A stretch of 64,000 nucleotides of DNA from Cupriavidus pauculus. Lineage in GTDB: Bacteria > Pseudomonadota > Gammaproteobacteria > Burkholderiales > Burkholderiaceae. The DNA lies in NCBI RefSeq assembly GCF_002858765.1, contig NZ_PJRP01000001.1:753366-817365 (forward strand), given 5' to 3'. The first letter of the stretch is position 1. Every line of letters begins with the position of its first letter. Both the position numbers and the translations under genes were made by a program. Below, in pieces: positions 8,200 through 17,127 of this stretch. The notes beneath the pieces are model-generated. The model was not told the DNA's origin, did no database searches, and worked only from the letters and a program-made list of their open reading frames with translations.

Positions 8200-9894
8200 T
8201 TAGTCGTTGGCGTAGATGTCCACGTCCTTGGTTTCGCGGACGAACAGCGCGCCCAGCACGAAGGTCATGGCGGCGATGATGATCGGGTACCAGAGGCCGT
8301 AGTAGATGTTGCCGTTCTGGGCCACCAGCGCGAACGAGATGGTGGGCAGCAGGCCGCCGAACCAGCCATTGCCGATGTGATACGGCAGCGACATCGACGA
8401 GTAGCGGATGCGGGTCGGGAACATTTCCACCAGCATGGCCGCGATCGGGCCGTACACCATCGTCACGTAGATCACCAGGATGACCAGGACCACCAGCACC
8501 ATGATCGTGTTCATCTGGGCCGGGTCCGCCTTGGTCGGATAGCCGTGCGCCGTCATCTCGGTGCTGACTGCCTTCTTGAAGTCGGCGATCTGCTTCTTGC
8601 TGGCGTCGTCGAAGGCGCCCTTGCCCACGGTGGCGTCGAAGGACTTGATTTCCTTGTCGCCGATCTTCACCGACGCCACGGTACCGGCCGGAGCGTTGAC
8701 CACCTCATAGCTGGCCGATGCCTGGGCCAGCGTACGCTTGACGATGTCGCACGAGCTGCGGAAATCGATCTCGCGGGCGATCGGGCTGCCCTGGAACGAA
8801 CAGGTGGCTGGGTCGGCCGTGACCACGATCTGGGCCGACTGCTGGGCACGCTCCAGCGCCGGGTTGGCGTAGTGCGTCATTGCCTTGAACAGCGGGAAGT
8901 AGGTCAGCACGGCCAGCGCGCAGCCCAGCATGATGATCCACTTGCGGCCGATCTTGTCCGACAGCGAGCCGAAGAAGATGAAGAACGGCGTGCCGATCAC
9001 CAGTGCGCCGGCGATCAGCAGGTTGGCCGTGGTGGCGTCCACCTTCAGCACCTGCGTGAGGAAGAACAGCGAGTAGAACTGGCCCGTGTACCAGACCACG
9101 GCCTGGCCGGCGGTCAGGCCCACCAGCGCCAGGATCACGATCTTCAGGTTGCGCCATTGGCCGAAGGCTTCGGTCAGCGGTGCCTTCGACGTCTTGCCCT
9201 CGGCCTTCATCTTCTGGAAGGCCGGCGACTCGCTCATCGACAGGCGGATATACACCGACATGGCCAGCAGCAGGATCGAGACCAGGAACGGGATACGCCA
9301 GCCCCAGGCGTCGAACGCGGCGGGCGTCATCGCCTGGCGGCACAGCAGAATCACGATCAGCGAAAGGAACAGGCCCAGTGTGGCGGTGGTCTGGATCCAT
9401 GCGGTATAGGCGCCGCGCTTGCCGTGCGGTGCGTGCTCGGCCACGTACGTGGCGGCACCGCCGTACTCGCCGCCCAGTGCCAGGCCCTGCAGCATGCGCA
9501 GGGCGATCAGGATGATCGGGGCGGCCCAGCCGATGGCGGCGTACCCCGGCAGCAGGCCGACGATGAACGTCGAGACGCCCATGATCAGGATGGTCACCAG
9601 GAAGGTGTACTTGCGGCCGATCATGTCGCCGAGACGGCCAAACACCAGGGCGCCGAAGGGGCGGACGATGAAGCCCGCCGCGAAGGCCAGCAGCGCGAAG
9701 ATGAATGCCGAAGTGGGGTCCAGCCCCGCGAAGAACTGCTTGGCGATGACCGACGCCAGCGAACCGTACAGATAAAAGTCGTACCACTCGAACACCGTGC
9801 CGAGGGAAGAGGCCATGATGACCTTCTTCTCTTCCTTCGTCATCGGCGCATTGTGGGCCGCAGGTACGGCCCCCACATTTTGCGCGTTTGCCAT
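8200..9894 (-). CDS. MFS transporter, metabolite:H+ symporter (MHS) type
   Basis: The 564-residue membrane protein is of the ProP/KgtP/ShiA-like MHS family. The cytoplasmic loop signature GRLGDMIGRKYTF, the family motif in LQGLALGGEYGGAATYVAEHAP and a second GSLSDKIGRKW between the halves are clear. It is longer than the usual 430-450 residues because about 125 polar residues are inserted between two C-terminal-half helices, with two Cys; this domain should face the periplasm. Likely substrates are organic acids or osmolytes, not determinable here. It stands alone, with its own terminator and a dyad (10033-10057) upstream. Confidence 0.88.
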   Translation of the reverse strand: MANAQNVGAVPAAHNAPMTKEEKKVIMASSLGTVFEWYDFYLYGSLASVIAKQFFAGLDPTSAFIFALLAFAAGFIVRPFGALVFGRLGDMIGRKYTFLVTILIMGVSTFIVGLLPGYAAIGWAAPIILIALRMLQGLALGGEYGGAATYVAEHAPHGKRGAYTAWIQTTATLGLFLSLIVILLCRQAMTPAAFDAWGWRIPFLVSILLLAMSVYIRLSMSESPAFQKMKAEGKTSKAPLTEAFGQWRNLKIVILALVGLTAGQAVVWYTGQFYSLFFLTQVLKVDATTANLLIAGALVIGTPFFIFFGSLSDKIGRKWIIMLGCALAVLTYFPLFKAMTHYANPALERAQQSAQIVVTADPATCSFQGSPIAREIDFRSSCDIVKRTLAQASASYEVVNAPAGTVASVKIGDKEIKSFDATVGKGAFDDASKKQIADFKKAVSTEMTAHGYPTKADPAQMNTIMVLVVLVILVIYVTMVYGPIAAMLVEMFPTRIRYSSMSLPYHIGNGWFGGLLPTISFALVAQNGNIYYGLWYPIIIAAMTFVLGALFVRETKDVDIYAND

Positions 9895-10032
9895 TTGTTG
9901 TCTCCTCCGTTTCCGTTCTTCCGTCGAAAATCTTCAGGTCCCCGTCGTCAGGCGCGTGTACGTGTGCGCGTACCGGCCCATTGCGCCAAGGTTGGAACGA
10001 TTGTGGGAGGCGAAACTTACTGAGTTCTGACA

Positions 10033-10057
10033 GATTCAGGGCAAACCGGACTGAATC
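10033..10057. promoter_or_regulatory. Dyad upstream of the MHS transporter gene
   Basis: GATTCAG (10033-10039) and CTGAATC (10051-10057) are 7-bp inverted arms separated by 11 bases, about 140 bases before the transporter start. Arm length and spacing suit a dimeric regulator. The remaining 9895-10202 gap holds only a short CCGCCGG run near 10130. Confidence 0.4.
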
Positions 10058-10202
10058 CGTCGGGGTATACGCTAGGCAAATCGGGCCGAAATCGGGGCGT
10101 GGACGTGCTGCATTGCGAGGCCCCCGGACCGCCGGCCGCCGGCCGCCGCCACCGGGCGCCGTTCTTGCGGCGCAGCAATGGGCGTAAGCCCGGAGGAAAC
10201 CC

Positions 10203-10571
10203 TTAGAGCGGGTCGTGGCGGGGTTTTTCGCCGGCGCCGTCAGGTTGGGCGGGCGGCGACGGGTGGGCTTCGATGTGGATACCGGCGCCGGCCAGTTCGC
10301 TCTCGCGGGCGTGCATCTCGTCGTCGGCCCGGTTCATGCGCCAGGCGTACAGCGCGGCCATCAGCACGTAAAGAATTAGCGATCCCTGGGCGGCCATCCA
10401 GAACGAAAAGGGCCAGCCCAGGAAGTCAAAGCGCAGGTCGCGCGCAAACCAGCTGATCCCGAACGTGATCAGGAACCAGGCTGCCAGCAGCGCCACGATC
10501 CATCGCACGTTGTGATGCCAGCCGCGTCGTTCGAGCGGCGTCATGCGGTCGCGGGGCGGTTTCCTGGTCAT
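10203..10571 (-). CDS. DUF4212 protein (sodium:solute symporter small subunit-like)
   Basis: The 122-residue protein has two membrane segments, WIVALLAAWFLITFGISWF (about 24-42) and FWMAAQGSLILYVLMAALYAW (about 57-77), and the FARDLRFDFLGWPFSFW connection typical of DUF4212. DUF4212 proteins normally precede a large sodium:solute symporter (SSS family) subunit and are thought to help acetate/short-chain acid uptake. Here no large subunit follows; the next gene on this strand is the unrelated MHS transporter. Its start overlaps the kinase stop by 4 bases, so it is translated as part of that operon. The C-terminus is polar and rich in Pro, Glu and Asp. Confidence 0.8.
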   Translation of the reverse strand: MTRKPPRDRMTPLERRGWHHNVRWIVALLAAWFLITFGISWFARDLRFDFLGWPFSFWMAAQGSLILYVLMAALYAWRMNRADDEMHARESELAGAGIHIEAHPSPPAQPDGAGEKPRHDPL

Positions 10572-12142
10572 GCCGGGTTCTCTTCCGGTGCGGTGCGGCG
10601 CAGGGTGATGCGCAGTCGCGCACCGGCCAGCCGCGGCGACGTCTGATAGACGTTGTCGTGGATGCTCACCTCGCCGCCATGCTGCTGCACGATTTCACGC
10701 ACGATGGCCAGCCCAAGCCCGCTGCCCTCGGTGTTGGTGCCCAGCACGCGGTAGAAGCGCTCCATCACGCGTTCGCGCTCGCCGGGCGCGATGCCGGGGC
10801 CCGTGTCTTCCACATCCAGATAGGCGAATGGCTCGAAGGCGTCGCTGGTCACGCGCACGGTGGCGTGGCCGCCGGCAGGCGTGTAGCGGATGGCGTTGTC
10901 CACCAGGTTGTTGAGCATTTCGGTCAGCATCAGGCGGTTGCCGGTGATCATGACGGGGTGCTCGTCGGCTTCCAGCCCCAGGTCGATGTTGCGCGCCCAC
11001 GCCTGCGGCAGCCAGTCCTTGACCACGTCGCGGGCCAGTGCCGAAAGATCCAGCGGCGCCATGCCGCCGGCGCCCCCCAGGTTTTCCATGCGCGCCAGCG
11101 ACAGCAGTTGCGTCACCAGGTGCGCGGTGCGTTCCGAACTGCCGGCGATCTGCGCTAGCGACCGCCGCAGTTCCTCGGGCGACTGTTCGCGCTGGGCCAG
11201 TTCGGCCTGCATGCGCAAGCCCGCCAGCGGTGTCTTCATCTGGTGCGCGGCATCGGCAATGAAACGCTTCTGGGTCTGCACGGACTGGTCGAGCTGGGCC
11301 AGCAGGTCGTTGAACGACGCCACCAGCGGCGTGATTTCCTGCGGCGCGGCGCGTTCGTCGATGGGGCTCGTGTCGCCCGGATTGCGCGAGCGGATGCGCT
11401 GCTGGATGGCCGTCAGCGGCGCCAGCCCGCGCGTGAGCCCGAACCACACCAGCACCACGGCCAGTGGCAGGATCACGAACTGCGGCAGGATCACGCCCTT
11501 GATGATTTCGTTGGCCAGCCGGGCGCGCTTGTCGAGTGTCTCGGCCACCTGCACCAGCACCGGCTGGTCGCCGCCGACATTTTTCAGATCGACATAGGTA
11601 TAAGCCACGCGCACATCGTTACCGGCCACGCGGTCGTCACGCATCGACACCAGGCCGGCATGGCCCTGTTCCTCTTCCGACGGCAGCGGCAGGTCGTGGT
11701 CGCCGGCCACATACTCGCCGCGCTTGCCCACCACCTGATAATAGATATTGTCGGTCTCGTCGGCGCGCAGGATCTCGCGGGCCGACAGCGGCAGCTGCAG
11801 CGTCACGCGCCCGTTCACTTCGCGCACCTGCTGCGACAGCACGATGGCACTGGCCTCCAGCGCGCGGTCGAACGGCCCGTTGGCGATCGACTTGGCCACC
11901 AGGTACGTGACCGCGATGCTCATCGGCCAGAGCAGCAGCAGCGGCGCCAGCATCCAGTCCAGGATCTCGCCAAACAGCGAGCGCGGTGCGGGATGGGCGG
12001 AAGTTTCTTCCAGGTGGGGCAGGGCGTCCGCCAGCGCCAAATCCTCGGCGGCGACATCGGCCAGCGTGGGGCGTGCGGCTTCAGGCAGGGGGGCAGCGCC
12101 TGCGGCGGGATGGCGTCGCCAGGGCAGGCGCAGCAGGCTCAT
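10568..12142 (-). CDS. Sensor histidine kinase (TctE/2CSK-type)
   Basis: The 524-residue inner-membrane kinase has transmembrane segments near 64-86 and 214-237 bracketing a periplasmic sensor region resembling the two-component sensor kinase N-terminal domain of TctE-type proteins. The phosphoacceptor His300 is in AAHQMKTPLAGLRMQ. The ATPase domain shows the N box NLVDNAIRYTP, DTGPGIAPGE (G1) and GSGLGLAIV (G2). A cytoplasmic Pro/Ala-rich N-terminus of about 60 residues is longer than usual. It lies 12 bases after the response regulator gene and overlaps the DUF4212 gene. TctDE systems respond to tricarboxylates; the coupling with DUF4212 suggests sensing of a carboxylic acid (inference). 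Confidence 0.9.
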   Translation of the reverse strand: MSLLRLPWRRHPAAGAAPLPEAARPTLADVAAEDLALADALPHLEETSAHPAPRSLFGEILDWMLAPLLLLWPMSIAVTYLVAKSIANGPFDRALEASAIVLSQQVREVNGRVTLQLPLSAREILRADETDNIYYQVVGKRGEYVAGDHDLPLPSEEEQGHAGLVSMRDDRVAGNDVRVAYTYVDLKNVGGDQPVLVQVAETLDKRARLANEIIKGVILPQFVILPLAVVLVWFGLTRGLAPLTAIQQRIRSRNPGDTSPIDERAAPQEITPLVASFNDLLAQLDQSVQTQKRFIADAAHQMKTPLAGLRMQAELAQREQSPEELRRSLAQIAGSSERTAHLVTQLLSLARMENLGGAGGMAPLDLSALARDVVKDWLPQAWARNIDLGLEADEHPVMITGNRLMLTEMLNNLVDNAIRYTPAGGHATVRVTSDAFEPFAYLDVEDTGPGIAPGERERVMERFYRVLGTNTEGSGLGLAIVREIVQQHGGEVSIHDNVYQTSPRLAGARLRITLRRTAPEENPA

Positions 12143-12154
12143 GAGCAGTTCGCG

Positions 12155-12844
12155 TCAGCCGTGGGTGGCCATGGCCGGCTGGAATTTCTCCAGGCAGTAG
12201 CCCAGGCCGCGCACGGTGGCGATGCGGATGCCGCCCACCTCGATCTTCTTGCGCAGGCGGTGCACGTAGACTTCGATGGCGTTGTTGCTGACTTCCTCGC
12301 CCCATTCGCACAGATGGTCGACGAGCTGTTCCTTCGACACCAGCCGGCCGCTGCGCGTGAGCAGGATTTCCAGCAGGCCGATCTCGCGCGCCGACAGGTC
12401 CAGCATCTGGTCGTTGAGGAAGGCGATGCGCCCGACCTGATCGAACGCCAGCGGGCCGTGGCGCATCAGCGTGGCGCCGCCGCCGGCACCGCGCCGCACC
12501 AGCGCGCGCACGCGTGCTTCCAGCTCGGATAGCGCAAAGGGCTTGGCCATGTAGTCGTCGGCGCCCAGGTCCAGCCCCTTGACGCGCTCGTCCACGCCGT
12601 CGGCCGCGGTCAGGATCATCACGGGCAGCATCGCGCCGCGCGCACGCAGCCGCTTGAGCACTTCCAGGCCGGGCATGCGGGGCAGGCCCAGGTCCAGGAT
12701 CAGCAGGTCGAAAGTCTGCGTGGAAAGGGCCGAGTCGGCTTCCACGCCGTTGGCGACGTGATCGACGGCATAGCCGGAATGGCGCAGCGACCGTGTCAGG
12801 CCGTCTGCCAGCACGTCGTCATCTTCGGCGATCAGAATCCGCAT
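12155..12844 (-). CDS. OmpR-family response regulator (TctD/QseB-like)
   Basis: The 229-residue regulator has an N-terminal receiver domain with acidic pocket Glu7-Asp8-Asp9, phosphoacceptor Asp51 in LILDLGLPRMPG and Lys in YMAKPFAL. It is followed by a C-terminal winged helix ending in EVYVHRLRKKI and TVRGLGYCLEK. It is the first gene of a three-gene operon with the sensor kinase and DUF4212 protein. The upstream spacer also holds the divergent recA control region. Confidence 0.92.
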   Translation of the reverse strand: MRILIAEDDDVLADGLTRSLRHSGYAVDHVANGVEADSALSTQTFDLLILDLGLPRMPGLEVLKRLRARGAMLPVMILTAADGVDERVKGLDLGADDYMAKPFALSELEARVRALVRRGAGGGATLMRHGPLAFDQVGRIAFLNDQMLDLSAREIGLLEILLTRSGRLVSKEQLVDHLCEWGEEVSNNAIEVYVHRLRKKIEVGGIRIATVRGLGYCLEKFQPAMATHG

Positions 12845-12927
12845 GGTTTGTCTCCACCCTTGTCACCTTTTTTGGGCCGGCATCGCCGGCCGCCGGTTTG
12901 CGGTGCCGGTGGGGCTTGCCAAGCATA

Positions 12928-12943
12928 CTGTTTTTTTATACAG
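12928..12943. promoter_or_regulatory. LexA (SOS) box of recA
   Basis: The 16-mer is CTGT-N8-ACAG exactly, extended to TACTGT...ACAGTA, matching the LexA consensus. It sits about 170 bases before recA and overlaps a TATACA element that can serve as the -10, so LexA binding would block recA transcription until DNA damage. Confidence 0.9.
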
Positions 12944-13115
12944 TACCCGACATTCCGCGCGAGTGGTCCTGGAAGGGACTGGCGCAGGGCCGGGACTGGC
13001 GAGTCGAGGTGCCAAAAGCCGCCGAAATTGATCGGAAAAGGCTTGAAAAACAGGCGCCACGCCGCATGCGGCCTATTTATACACCAATTGACCACCCATT
13101 GACTGAAGGACGACC

Positions 13116-14177
13116 ATGGACGACAAGAAGGCCGGCGCCGGCGTAAGCGCTGAGAAGCAGAAGGCGCTTGCCGCCGCGCTCTCCCAGATCGAGAAGCAGT
13201 TCGGCAAGGGCTCGATCATGCGCCTGGGCGATGGCGACGTCGAACAGGATATCCAGGTGGTGTCCACCGGATCGCTGGGTCTGGACGTCGCGCTGGGCGT
13301 CGGCGGCCTGCCACGCGGCCGCGTGGTCGAGATCTACGGCCCGGAATCGTCGGGCAAGACCACCCTGACGCTGCAGGTCGTTGCCGAAATGCAGAAGCTG
13401 GGCGGCACCTGCGCGTTCATCGACGCGGAACACGCCCTGGACGTGCAATACGCCGGCAAGCTGGGCGTGAACGTGGGCGACCTGCTGATCTCCCAGCCGG
13501 ACACCGGCGAGCAGGCACTGGAAATCACCGACGCGCTGGTGCGCTCGGGCTCAATCGACCTGATCGTGATCGACTCGGTGGCCGCGCTGGTGCCGAAGGC
13601 CGAAATCGAAGGCGAGATGGGCGATTCGCTGCCGGGTCTGCAGGCCCGCCTGATGAGCCAGGCGCTGCGCAAGCTGACCGGTACCATCAAGCGTACCAAC
13701 TGCCTGGTCATCTTCATCAACCAGATCCGTATGAAAATCGGTGTGATGTTTGGATCGCCTGAAACCACGACCGGCGGTAACGCGCTGAAGTTCTACGCCT
13801 CGGTGCGTCTGGACATCCGCCGCATCGGCTCGATCAAGAAGGGCGACGAAGTGGTGGGCAACGAGACCAAGGTCAAGGTGGTCAAGAACAAGGTTTCGCC
13901 GCCGTTCCGCGAAGCGTTCTTCGACATCCTCTACGGCCAAGGTATCTCGCGTCAGGGCGAGATCATCGACCTGGGCGTGGACGCCAAGATCGTCGAGAAG
14001 TCGGGCGCGTGGTACAGCTACAACGGCGACAAGATCGGCCAGGGCAAGGACAACGCGCGTGAATACCTGCGCGAGAATCCGGACATCGCCGCCGAGATCG
14101 AAAACAAGGTGCGCGCTGTGCTGGGTGTGGCCCCGACGAACACCACGCTGGGTACGCCGGCCGTGATCGAAGACTGA
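13116..14177 (+). CDS. recA: Recombinase RecA
   Basis: The 353-residue protein is a full-length RecA. It forms filaments on single-stranded DNA, drives strand exchange, and triggers LexA self-cleavage. The Walker A motif GPESSGKT is at residues 75-82; [30 protein letters not shown] L1 context and the L2-region segment [19 protein letters not shown] are all present. GAAGGACG precedes the ATG. An SOS box lies upstream, a strong terminator follows, and recX is next on the same strand, as in many proteobacteria. Confidence 0.99.
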   Translation: MDDKKAGAGVSAEKQKALAAALSQIEKQFGKGSIMRLGDGDVEQDIQVVSTGSLGLDVALGVGGLPRGRVVEIYGPESSGKTTLTLQVVAEMQKLGGTCAFIDAEHALDVQYAGKLGVNVGDLLISQPDTGEQALEITDALVRSGSIDLIVIDSVAALVPKAEIEGEMGDSLPGLQARLMSQALRKLTGTIKRTNCLVIFINQIRMKIGVMFGSPETTTGGNALKFYASVRLDIRRIGSIKKGDEVVGNETKVKVVKNKVSPPFREAFFDILYGQGISRQGEIIDLGVDAKIVEKSGAWYSYNGDKIGQGKDNAREYLRENPDIAAEIENKVRAVLGVAPTNTTLGTPAVIED

Positions 14178-14198
14178 GGCGGGCGCCTGCCGGCAACG

Positions 14199-14237
14199 AA
14201 AGCCGTCGCATGACAGTGCGGCGGCTTTTTTATTTTT
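14199..14237 (+). terminator. Intrinsic terminator after recA
   Basis: A 12-bp stem (14199-14210 with 14217-14228, one G-U pair) and 6-base loop are followed by a T-rich tail. It separates recA from recX, so recX is probably expressed by partial read-through or from its own promoter. Confidence 0.88.
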
Positions 14238-14305
14238 GCCCACATTATTCCGCGCGATATTCCCCCGATACTCGCCGTATCCTCGCTACGCTCCCCTGAT
14301 TTCTG

Positions 14306-14773
14306 ATGGCCGGAACCCGTCCTCCGCTTTCCCTCAAGGCCCGCGCCGTTGGCTACCTCTCGCGCCGCGAGCATAGTCGCGTCGAACTGGCGCGCAAGCT
14401 GGCACCGCATGCCGAATCGGCCGAAGAAGTGGAAGCCTTGCTCGATGCGCTGGAGCGCGAAAACTGGCTGTCGAATGATCGCTTCGTCGACAGCCTGGTC
14501 CACCGGCGCGCCAGCCGCTACGGCGCGGCGCGCGTCATGCAGGAAGCCAAGACCCATCAGCTTGGCAACGAGCAACTGCGCGAACTCCAAGACCGGTTGC
14601 GCGATACCGAGGTGGAGCGCGCCGCCGAAGTCTGGCGCAAGCGCTTTGGTGTGCCGCCCGATTCACCCGAGGCGAGGGCCAAGCAGATCCGTTTCATGAT
14701 GGCGCGGGGGTTTTCGCGAGGGGTGATCGGCAAGATCATCCGGGGCGCCGAGGACGATCTGGACGCCGAGTAG
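14306..14773 (+). CDS. recX: RecA regulator RecX
   Basis: The 155-residue, Arg/Glu-rich, helical protein fits RecX, which caps or destabilises RecA filaments. Recognisable stretches are KARAVGYLSRREHSRVEL, LERENWLSNDRFVDSLVHRR and FMMARGFSRGVIGKI, spread over the three-helix repeats of the family. Its position directly after recA supports the call. The start follows a weak ribosome site; no alternative start is more convincing. Confidence 0.93.
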   Translation: MAGTRPPLSLKARAVGYLSRREHSRVELARKLAPHAESAEEVEALLDALERENWLSNDRFVDSLVHRRASRYGAARVMQEAKTHQLGNEQLRELQDRLRDTEVERAAEVWRKRFGVPPDSPEARAKQIRFMMARGFSRGVIGKIIRGAEDDLDAE

Positions 14774-14988
14774 GCCAGTCGGGTGGCCATCTGCATACCT
14801 GCGTACGCATAAGGGGTATTCGGGCGGCCGTCAAGCCAGTTGTCGTACCACTGATGCAACGCAGCGTCGTTCCGTGTCGGCGCCCGGAAACCCAGGTGTG
14901 GGGCGGGTTTGGCGCCTTTGCCGCTGCAACAATCCGGGCCGGACAGACTGTCGCGCAGGATGTTCCCGGTCAAAGCAGCGCGGCATGT

Positions 14989-15095
14989 TAAACTCCACGA
15001 GTTATCCGGCCCAGGCGGCCTTCCGGCACGCGCCGGGCTGTCCGGACGGAAGCAAGCCGCAAAGTTCGCCGTAACGAACCCCGCGTAAGTACCGC
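14989..15095 (+). ncRNA. Candidate structured RNA between recX and the DUF2889-type gene
   Basis: The 367-base gap after recX holds an extended -10-like element (TGT-TAAACT, 14986-14994) followed by a compact set of complementary segments. GCGGC-CTTCCG (15015-15025) pairs with CGGAAG-(CAA)-GCCGC (15047-15060). An inner CCGG/CCGG hairpin occupies 15033-15045, and GTTCG/CGAAC (15064-15079) forms a second hairpin. A GGAAGCA stretch recalls the SRP RNA apical loop, but the conserved SRP core is not there. It could be a small RNA or a leader of the downstream gene. I do not recognise the family. Confidence 0.4.
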
Positions 15096-15140
15096 CCCAG
15101 AATTCCGCCACGTTCAGCCTGCCGCTTCAGCCCCGCTGTC

Positions 15141-15812
15141 ATGCCGCTTTCCCCACCCGTCAACCGTGCTTTGCGTCATCGCCGTGCCATCACGGCCGAA
15201 GCGTATTTGCGAGACGACGGTTTGTGGGACATCGAGGCGCGCCTGACCGACACGAAGCCGCGCGATATCGAGCTGGCCGGCAACCGCATCCGCCCCGAAG
15301 GCCAGCCGTTGCACGACCTCTGGCTGCGCGTGACGATCGATCTGCGCCTGAATATCGTGGACGCCGAAGCGTGTTCTGACTGGGTGCCCTATCCGACGCA
15401 TTGCGACACGATCGGTCCGGCCTACCGCCAGTTGATCGGCCTGAACCTGACGAAGGGGTTCCGCAAGGCCGTGCGTGACCGGCTGGGCCATGTGGCCGGC
15501 TGCACCCATCTCACCGAACTGGCCGGCGTGCTGCCGACCGCCGCCATCCAGGCCTTCGCGGGCGACGTGTTCAAGATTCGCGACGGCGCCGACGATCCCA
15601 ATCCTGAACCACCCATGCAGCTCCATGGATGCCACGCGCTCCATTTCGAGGGCGAGGTGGTTCGCCAGTTTTACCCGCGCTGGTATGGTCACCAGCCGAA
15701 ACCGAGAGCCGGCGCTGCGGCGTCGTCCCCCCAGACCGCGTCACGCGCCGATGCCCCCGCATCAGGTGGCGAAGACACCCTGGCCCACCGGCCCAACGGT
15801 ACGTCGGGCTGA
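15141..15812 (+). CDS. DUF2889 family protein
   Basis: The 223-residue cytoplasmic protein of unknown function has the conserved N-terminal core HRRAITAEAYLRDDGLWDIE, IDLRLNIVDAEACSDWVPYP and LGHVAGCTHLTEL typical of DUF2889. The core ends near residue 185 (RQFYPRWYG); the remaining 38 residues are a variable Ala/Pro/Ser tail. It sits between recX and sucCD, a position I associate with Ralstonia/Cupriavidus genomes. Two Cys and several His/Asp in the core are compatible with metal binding, but nothing in the sequence shows a reaction. Confidence 0.82.
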   Translation: MPLSPPVNRALRHRRAITAEAYLRDDGLWDIEARLTDTKPRDIELAGNRIRPEGQPLHDLWLRVTIDLRLNIVDAEACSDWVPYPTHCDTIGPAYRQLIGLNLTKGFRKAVRDRLGHVAGCTHLTELAGVLPTAAIQAFAGDVFKIRDGADDPNPEPPMQLHGCHALHFEGEVVRQFYPRWYGHQPKPRAGAAASSPQTASRADAPASGGEDTLAHRPNGTSG

Positions 15813-15902
15813 CCGTCACGGTCGGCTCAAGGAAACAGGCGCAAGCCCTTCGTCTCCAACTATTTTTCCAATCCCTTTACGCCTACCCGAAAGGAAACAC
15901 GC

Positions 15903-17069
15903 ATGAATATCCATGAGTATCAAGGCAAGGAAATCCTGCGCAAATACAATGTGCCGGTTCCGCGCGGCATCCCGGCTTTCTCGGTCGAAGAGGCCCTGAA
16001 GGCGGCTGAACAGCTCGGCGGCCCGGTGTGGGTCGTCAAGGCGCAGATCCACGCAGGCGGCCGCGGCAAGGGCGGCGGTGTGAAGGTGGCCAAGAGCATC
16101 GACGAGGTGAAGACCTACGCCAGCAACATCCTCGGCATGACGCTGGTGACGCACCAGACCGGCCCGGAAGGCAAGAAGGTCAACCGCCTGCTGATCGAAG
16201 AAGGCGCCGACATCAAGAAGGAACTGTACGTTTCGCTGGTGGTGGACCGCGTGTCGCAGAAGGTGGCCCTGATGGCATCGAGCGAAGGCGGCATGGACAT
16301 CGAGGAAGTCGCTGCCCATAGCCCGGAAAAGATCCACACGCTGATCGTTGATCCGGCCGAAGGCCTGAAGGACGCTGACGCCGACGACATCGCCCGCAAG
16401 ATCGGCGTGCCCGACGCCAGCATCGCCCAGGCTCGCCAGGCACTGCAAGGCCTGTACAAGGCGTTCTGGGAAACCGACGCTTCGCTGGCCGAAATCAACC
16501 CGCTGATCCTGACCGGCGACGGCAAGGTCATCGCCCTGGACGCCAAGTTCAACTTCGACTCCAACGCACTGTTCCGTCACCCGGAAATCGTTGCGTACCG
16601 TGACCTGGACGAAGAAGACGCCAACGAAATCGAAGCCTCGAAGTTCGACCTGGCCTACATCTCGCTGGACGGCAACATCGGCTGCCTGGTGAACGGTGCC
16701 GGTCTGGCCATGGCCACGATGGACACCATCAAGCTGTTCGGCGGCGAGCCGGCCAACTTCCTGGACGTGGGCGGCGGTGCCACCACCGAGAAGGTGACCG
16801 AAGCCTTCAAGCTGATGCTGAAGAACCCGAACGTGCAGGCCATCCTGGTCAACATCTTCGGCGGCATCATGCGCTGCGACGTGATCGCCGAAGGCGTGAT
16901 CACCGCGTCGAAGGCCGTGCAGCTGGGCGTGCCGCTGGTCGTCCGCATGAAGGGCACGAACGAAGAGCTGGGCCGCAAGATGCTGGCTGAGTCGGGTCTG
17001 CCGATCATCTCGGCCGACACGATGGAAGAAGCCGCCCAGAAGGTCGTGGCCGCTGTCGCTGGCAAGTAA
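15903..17069 (+). CDS. sucC: Succinyl-CoA synthetase beta subunit
   Basis: The 388-residue subunit has the family length. The ATP-grasp domain begins with [12 protein letters not shown] and includes [20 protein letters not shown], the nucleotide-binding loop. The C-terminal CoA-ligase part has [13 protein letters not shown] and [11 protein letters not shown]. With SucD it converts succinyl-CoA, ADP and phosphate to succinate, ATP and CoA in the TCA cycle. A GGAAAC ribosome site precedes the ATG. sucD follows after 58 bases in the same operon. Confidence 0.98.
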   Translation: MNIHEYQGKEILRKYNVPVPRGIPAFSVEEALKAAEQLGGPVWVVKAQIHAGGRGKGGGVKVAKSIDEVKTYASNILGMTLVTHQTGPEGKKVNRLLIEEGADIKKELYVSLVVDRVSQKVALMASSEGGMDIEEVAAHSPEKIHTLIVDPAEGLKDADADDIARKIGVPDASIAQARQALQGLYKAFWETDASLAEINPLILTGDGKVIALDAKFNFDSNALFRHPEIVAYRDLDEEDANEIEASKFDLAYISLDGNIGCLVNGAGLAMATMDTIKLFGGEPANFLDVGGGATTEKVTEAFKLMLKNPNVQAILVNIFGGIMRCDVIAEGVITASKAVQLGVPLVVRMKGTNEELGRKMLAESGLPIISADTMEEAAQKVVAAVAGK

Positions 17070-17127
17070 GGACAACTTTCGTTGCCGCCTGGCCGCAGCC
17101 GGGCGGGGCGACTAAAAGGACTAGCAA

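Noticed and set aside
15030..15060. Identification of the recX-downstream element as SRP (4.5S) RNA
   Set aside because: The GGAAGCA stretch and apical hairpin recall it, but the conserved CAGG side of the loop and the GGAA tetraloop are missing.
14557..15111. Minus-strand reading frame overlapping recX and the candidate RNA
   Set aside because: It overlaps recX by over 200 bases on the other strand, shows no family motif, and its third-position GC is lower than in the real genes.
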